NCBI GenBank assembly: GCA_035626595.1 | Contig: DASPNJ010000139.1 | Location: 62,001-126,000 of the forward strand | Direction of reading: 5' to 3' | DNA: 64,000 bases | From: JAQGMV01 sp035626595 | GTDB taxonomy: Bacteria; Pseudomonadota; Gammaproteobacteria; Burkholderiales; SG8-41 | Shown here: positions 60,052-64,000 of the stretch, one piece after another | How positions within the stretch are numbered: the first letter of the stretch is position 1 | How the letters are laid out: each line of letters opens with the position of its first letter | Program-made: the position numbers and the translations under genes | Notes under the pieces: generated by a model | Database searches by the model: none | What the model was told of the DNA's origin: nothing | What the model saw: the letters and a program-made list of their open reading frames with translations, nothing else

Positions 60052-61958
60052 ACCGCTTTCACGAACACGCCACGGCGGTGTTCCGCCGGATTGATGGCCG
60101 GACCCCATTCCGGATGCCCCGGATCGAACAGGTTCTGCGCGAGCAGCGAGAGCTCGATATCGCGCCGAACGTGCCAGCCGAAACGCGCATCGACAGCCGT
60201 ATAGGAGGCATCGACCCCGAACGGCAACGGCCCCACGCGCCGTGCGATCACGTCGAGCTGGTGGCGCGGCGTGATGTCGACGCTCGAGCGCACCTTCACC
60301 CAGTACGGCGGATCGCCGCCGAGCGTGGCGATGCTGGCCGCGCTGCCGGGCTCGGGCGCGAGGCGTTGCCTCAGCAGCACCCAGCCGGCATCGAGGCGCC
60401 AATTCGGCAGGACGCGATAGCTACCCCACGTCTCCAGCCCGGTCGTCGAGCCTTCGATCCTGTTCTGGATGGTCGTCCCGAGCCCCGGCTCGACGCTTCG
60501 CAGACGCTGATGCTCGTGCCGGAACAGCGTCAGCGAATAGTTGAGCCCCGGCGTGAGCTGCGCGCGGTATCCGAGCTCGAAGACGTACGCGACCTCGGAT
60601 TGGAAATCCGGCCCGCCGCGAAGTAGCACCACCGGCCCGGCGGCCGGAATGAAGAACTCGCGGTCGATGCGCGAGGGTGCGCGCACGGCACGCGACACCG
60701 CCCCCCATAACACCTGCGTCGGCGTCGCCGACCAGGCGAAGCGCGCGCTCGGCAGCCATTCGAGTCCGGTGTAGTCGTTGTGCTCGGCTTTCATGCCGAA
60801 CGTCAACGCGAGGTCCGGGCGCAGGCGCCACTCGTCCTGCGCGAAGACGTGCCACCACGAGAGGCTCCGGCTGTCGGGGATGAACCCGAGGGCCGCCGGC
60901 ACCAGGTTCTGCAGACGATCTCGCGCGTGTCTGAATCCCGCGCCCCACAGCACGTTGTGCGCGCCGAGCGCGAGGCCGTGCTGGAGCTCGGCGTCGAAGA
61001 TGTCGAGCTCTTCACGGATCGCGCCGGGCTGGTCGCGCTCGATGCGATCGTAGTACGCCTGCGCCTGGATGCCCGAGCCATCGGCTTTGCGGTCGGTCCA
61101 GCGCACGATCAGGTTGGCGCCGCCGAGATCGCGCGAGCCGCCGGCCACCTGTTCGATGTCCGTCTTGTACGCATCGCCCTGAACGGTGAAGCCGCGCTCG
61201 GCCGGTCCCCAGTCCATTCTGAAGCCGGCCTGGTTTCTCACCGGCGCGTCGCGAATGGGTGCGCCGCTGCGCGCCAGAGACTGTTCCCGATCGAAGTGCT
61301 TTGCGTAGACGCGGTAGTGCCCGCTTTCGCCGACGGTGCCGCCGTATCGCACGGCGCCCGCGCGCTCGCGATTGCCGGCGCCTGCAGAGACGAGCCCGCT
61401 TTGGGTATCCCGGGCGCGGCGCGTAATCACGTTGATGACGCCGTTGACCGCGTTCGCGCCCCACAACGTCGCGCCAGGACCGCTGATCACCTCGATGCGG
61501 TCGACGTCTTCCAGCATCACGTCCTGCACTTCCCAGAACACGCCCGAGAAGAGCGGGCTGTACACAATGCGCCCGTCGATCAGTACCAGCAGCCGGTTCG
61601 CAAGCGTGGCGTTGAAGCCGCGCGCACTGATCGCATACTGGTTCGCGTCGGCGCGGGCGACGTGCAGGTTCGGCGCGAGCCTCAGCGCCTCGGGAAGCGT
61701 GTTCGCGCCCGCCCGCCGGATGTCCTCATTCGAGATGACGTAGACCGAAGCCGCCGCCGATCCGAGCCGTTCCTCGCGCCTTGAAACGGACGTGACGACG
61801 ATATTCGCGAGCTGCTCGAGCGAGAGCTCGGCGATATCCGCGGCGGCCAGGTTCGAAGCCTGCGCTGCTGGAAACGGCAGCATGCATGCCAGTACCGCGG
61901 CTGAGAGGCCATCGAAAGCGCGTCGCACCCGACGCGCAAGCGCGGAACTGACCTGCAT
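60039..61958 (-). CDS. TonB-dependent outer membrane receptor
   Basis: A 639-residue receptor with a signal peptide (about 1-34). The plug domain (about 50-170) shows LEQLANIVVTSVSRREERL, SVYVISNEDIRRAGA, ISARGFNATLANRLLVLIDG and VDRIEVISGPGATLWGANAVNG. A barrel of about 22 strands follows, and the C-terminus AVWRP ends in the aromatic-hydrophobic pattern used by BAM. The short size and plug resemble receptors for cobalamin or copper-like ligands, but the ligand is unknown. It opens the operon with yfiR and the kinase, so it may sense rather than only import. Confidence 0.88.
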   Translation of the reverse strand: MQVSSALARRVRRAFDGLSAAVLACMLPFPAAQASNLAAADIAELSLEQLANIVVTSVSRREERLGSAAASVYVISNEDIRRAGANTLPEALRLAPNLHVARADANQYAISARGFNATLANRLLVLIDGRIVYSPLFSGVFWEVQDVMLEDVDRIEVISGPGATLWGANAVNGVINVITRRARDTQSGLVSAGAGNRERAGAVRYGGTVGESGHYRVYAKHFDREQSLARSGAPIRDAPVRNQAGFRMDWGPAERGFTVQGDAYKTDIEQVAGGSRDLGGANLIVRWTDRKADGSGIQAQAYYDRIERDQPGAIREELDIFDAELQHGLALGAHNVLWGAGFRHARDRLQNLVPAALGFIPDSRSLSWWHVFAQDEWRLRPDLALTFGMKAEHNDYTGLEWLPSARFAWSATPTQVLWGAVSRAVRAPSRIDREFFIPAAGPVVLLRGGPDFQSEVAYVFELGYRAQLTPGLNYSLTLFRHEHQRLRSVEPGLGTTIQNRIEGSTTGLETWGSYRVLPNWRLDAGWVLLRQRLAPEPGSAASIATLGGDPPYWVKVRSSVDITPRHQLDVIARRVGPLPFGVDASYTAVDARFGWHVRRDIELSLLAQNLFDPGHPEWGPAINPAEHRRGVFVKAVWRP

Positions 61959-62028
61959 TTTTTCATTCTCCCCGGCGTGCGCGACTCCGGCAGTCGCGCC
62001 GCTTGCAGGTCAGTGTAGCGTTTTTGTG

Positions 62029-62997
62029 CTACGACGCCTTGGCGCCGATTGCGCCGTCGCCGGGAGCAGCGCCCGACTCGCCCCCACCGGCCTTGCCGGC
62101 TTCATGCTGCACCCCGTCCACGATGAGCTGCGGGCCGCTCGGATGCCCGGAATGCCGCAGGTGCGCGCTCACCGGCACCAGCGTGCGAAATCCCGTCTTG
62201 CCCTGAAGGTGCGCGTATTCGCGCGTGCCGTCCGGAAGGATGCGCCATGGGCGCGACACCCAGTGGTATCCCGGCGGCGCCGGCTCCTCATCGAGCTTCT
62301 GCAGATCGACGACCACGGTCTCCTGATCCGGGACTTCGCGCGCCATGTACTTCCCGACGCCGATCACCAGCAGCGTCGCGAGTACCGGGGCTGCCCAGTG
62401 CAGCCAATGCGCGCTCGAGTCGACCCACGCGCTGATCGCCGGGTCGGTGACGGCCATCTCGCCCGCGACCCAGCCGAGCAGCCCGCCGCCCGCCGTGATG
62501 ATGATGGGCCAGCGGTTCATGAGCTTGAGTATCACCGTGCTGCCGTAGATGATCAGCGGGATGCTGACGGCGAGGCCGATGACGAGCAGCACGATGTTGC
62601 CCTTCGCGGCGGCCGCGACGCCGAGCACGTTGTCGAGGCTCATCACGAAGTCGGCGACGATGATCGTCTTGATCGCGCCCCACAGGTTGGAGTGGCCGTC
62701 GAGCTCGGCTTCGGCGTCGTCCGGCAGGAGGAGCTGAATGCCGATCCACACGAGCAGGACCGCGCCGACGATCTTGAGGTAGGGCAGCGCGAGCAGCGCG
62801 ACCGCGAAAAACGTGAGGATGATCCGCAGCACGATCGCACCGAAGCTGCCGAAGAGAATCGCCTGTTTCTGCTGCTGCGGCGGCAGCGCGCGGCTCGCCA
62901 TGGCGATCACGACCGCGTTATCGCCCGAGAGCAGGATGTTGATCATCATGATCTGGGCGAGCGCGACCCAGAATACCGAAGTGGTGAACATGTCCAT
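62029..62997 (-). CDS. TerC family membrane protein
   Basis: A 322-residue inner-membrane protein with seven helices. The two acidic metal-site motifs are ILLSGDNAVVIAMASRAL (about residues 22-39) and VADFVMSLDNVLGVAAAA (about 114-131). TerC proteins export metals such as manganese in several bacteria. The last 90 residues form a soluble, Gly/Pro-rich tail (about 235-322) with GYHWVSRPWRILPDG and a His-rich stretch, not usual for TerC. The ATG 62995-62997 follows a GGGAGG ribosome site that is buried in a hairpin. It follows the QseC-like kinase by 141 bases. Confidence 0.85.
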   Translation of the reverse strand: MDMFTTSVFWVALAQIMMINILLSGDNAVVIAMASRALPPQQQKQAILFGSFGAIVLRIILTFFAVALLALPYLKIVGAVLLVWIGIQLLLPDDAEAELDGHSNLWGAIKTIIVADFVMSLDNVLGVAAAAKGNIVLLVIGLAVSIPLIIYGSTVILKLMNRWPIIITAGGGLLGWVAGEMAVTDPAISAWVDSSAHWLHWAAPVLATLLVIGVGKYMAREVPDQETVVVDLQKLDEEPAPPGYHWVSRPWRILPDGTREYAHLQGKTGFRTLVPVSAHLRHSGHPSGPQLIVDGVQHEAGKAGGGESGAAPGDGAIGAKAS

Positions 62998-63005
62998 GTC
63001 TGACG

Positions 63006-63043
63006 GCCTCCCTGTACGCGCGGGATGCGCGCTACCAGGAGGC
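63006..63043 (-). promoter_or_regulatory. leader hairpin sequestering the terC ribosome site
   Basis: On the mRNA strand GCCTCCTGGTAGCGCGC pairs with CGCGCGTACAGGGAGGC around an ATCC loop: six outer pairs plus a wobble, one mismatch, three pairs, a bulged G and five pairs. GGGAGG in the 3' arm is the terC ribosome-binding site, 9 bases before ATG. I could not confirm a yybP-ykoY aptamer upstream. Confidence 0.6.
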
Positions 63044-63138
63044 GAGACTACGGGGCGTCGATTGACGCACCCTGTCGCGGGGATTACACGAAGTACACGC
63101 GAAGATGAACGCAGGCTGATACGCCGCGCCGGGTTCGC

Positions 63139-64000
63139 TCAGGAGACTGCGCGCGAATCGAAGGAGACAGTGAAGGTATTGCCCGTTCCGTCGAGATCGT
63201 CCGACGGCGTGATGCGCGCACCGTGCAGATGGGCGATCTCCTGCGCGATGGCAAGCCCCAGGCCGCTGCCGCGCTCGGTGGTGCCGAGCACGCGATAGAA
63301 CCGCTGGAAGATCCGTTGCCGGTCGGACGTGGGAATCGTCGGGCCGTCGTCGCTCACCGAAACGCTCGGCGGCGCTCCGCTCACGCGGACGGTGACGCGC
63401 CCGCCCTCGGGCGTATAGCGCACCGCGTTATCGAGCAGGTTGTCGAGAAGCTCGCGCAGCCTGACCGGGTCGCCCTCGACGCTCACGCCGTCCTTCTCGC
63501 CTTCGAACCCCAGGTCGATGCTCTTGCCGAGCGCCGCATCCACCCAGTCCGCCGTTGCCTCGAACACGAGCGCGGCAAGGTCCACGCGGGCGAGCATCAT
63601 GGTCCTGGCCGCTTCCGGCTCGTTGCGCGCGAGCGCGAGCAGTTGCGACACGAGGTGCGAGAGGCGCTCGAGCCCTGCCGCGACCTTCGCGAGCGACTCG
63701 CGCGTGCGCTGCGGATCGGGCTCGCTCAGCGCGAGCTCGAGCTGCGCCTGGAGCGCCGCGACCGGCGTCTTCAACTGATGCGCGGCGTCGGCGATGAACC
63801 TGTCCTGCATGGTGAGCGCATCGTCGAGGCGGTCGAGAAGCTGATTGATCTCGTCGATGAGCGGCTGGACCTCGCCCGGCACCTCGGATACCACTACGGG
63901 GCTGCGGTCGCGATACGAGCGCGACGCAATCGCGTCCTGCAGCGCCGTCAGCGGCGAGAGGCCGCGCACTACGCCGACCCAAACGAGAACCCCGGCGAAC
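63139..64000 (-). CDS. QseC-like sensor histidine kinase, 5' end outside window
   Basis: The C-terminal part of a two-component kinase; the frame is open to the right edge. From the edge inward: the end of a membrane helix (FAGVLVWVGVVRGL), HAMP-like and QseC-type linker (ALQDAIASRSYRDRSPVVVS), HisKA with the phosphorylated His in FIADAAHQLKTPVAALQAQL, and HATPase motifs N-box LDNLLDNAVRY, SDDGPTIP and GSGLGLAIAQ. DAAHQLKTPVAALQ and VSEVPGEVQPLIDEIN are typical of the QseC/PmrB/TctE branch. Its response regulator gene should lie beyond the window. It is upstream of terC on the same strand. Confidence 0.9.
   Translation of the reverse strand, partial: FAGVLVWVGVVRGLSPLTALQDAIASRSYRDRSPVVVSEVPGEVQPLIDEINQLLDRLDDALTMQDRFIADAAHQLKTPVAALQAQLELALSEPDPQRTRESLAKVAAGLERLSHLVSQLLALARNEPEAARTMMLARVDLAALVFEATADWVDAALGKSIDLGFEGEKDGVSVEGDPVRLRELLDNLLDNAVRYTPEGGRVTVRVSGAPPSVSVSDDGPTIPTSDRQRIFQRFYRVLGTTERGSGLGLAIAQEIAHLHGARITPSDDLDGTGNTFTVSFDSRAVS

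Noticed and set aside
62998..63138. yybP-ykoY manganese riboswitch upstream of terC
   Set aside because: The gene family and the leader hairpin make it tempting, but I could not find the conserved aptamer sequence by eye; reported only as an SD-sequestering hairpin to test.

Overview
The window is a gene-dense, GC-rich chromosomal segment from a Gram-negative bacterium, most likely a betaproteobacterium close to the Burkholderiales or sulfur-oxidising lineages. The grounds are: Lol lipoprotein sorting and BamD (outer membrane), a phaC-phaB-phaR polyhydroxyalkanoate locus, a Bug/TctC-type solute receptor, Sox thiosulfate-oxidation genes, the prfB-lysS pair with a +1 programmed frameshift, and proteobacterial mosaic intergenic palindromes. 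The taxonomic call is inference. I saw no rRNA, tRNA, CRISPR array, insertion sequence or phage gene, and no gap above about 300 bases lacks a gene.

Layout. 1-2340: 5' part of comEC, leftward, running off the left edge. 2415-5700: DUF2062 protein, AlkA-like glycosylase, NhaP2-type antiporter, small membrane protein. 5740-7672: lolC-lolD, leftward. 7733-15013: COG4255-like protein, recJ, prfB, lysS and acetoacetyl-CoA synthetase, mostly overlapping or a few bases apart. 15224-19380: glycine-zipper protein, then copA-copZ-EamA. 19460-21974: bamD divergent from rluD-pgeF. 21998-25193: phaC, phaB, phaR, ended by a strong terminator. 25267-33766: rimO, a YoaA/DinG helicase, an RhlE-type helicase, a pseudouridine synthase, DUF72 and DUF2892 proteins, a secreted hydrolase and an NlpC/P60 lipoprotein.

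33812-37937: a ferric-iron ABC transporter split over both strands (fbpA rightward, fbpB leftward, fbpC rightward), with a Fur-box-like site before fbpA and another between fbpB and fbpC. 38015-44149: mltB, a GAF-EAL protein, guaC, a Bug receptor and several very small genes. 44236-48567: a self-contained leftward ABC export operon (adaptor lipoprotein, ATPase, permease, outer-membrane factor). 48682-53227: an acyltransferase-like gene lacking its catalytic His, then soxZ-soxA-soxX-soxB with no soxY. 53237-57089: DsrE-like lipoprotein, exported methyltransferase-like protein, small protein, CPA2 antiporter and NnrU. 57094-61958: a leftward operon of TonB-dependent receptor, YfiR, CHASE8-like hybrid histidine kinase and hemerythrin. 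62029-64000: TerC-family protein behind a Shine-Dalgarno-sequestering hairpin, and the 3' part of a QseC-like kinase.

How the genes may work together. Sox proteins would oxidise thiosulfate in the periplasm and feed electrons to respiration. PhaC/PhaB/PhaR store carbon and acetoacetyl-CoA synthetase can recover acetoacetate. The Fur-controlled Fbp system imports iron, CopA/CopZ remove copper and TerC probably handles a metal such as manganese. The most interesting unexplained pieces are the receptor-YfiR-CHASE8 kinase operon, the terC leader hairpin, the missing soxY, and three enzymes with altered catalytic motifs (acyltransferase, DEAD-box helicase, EAL protein).
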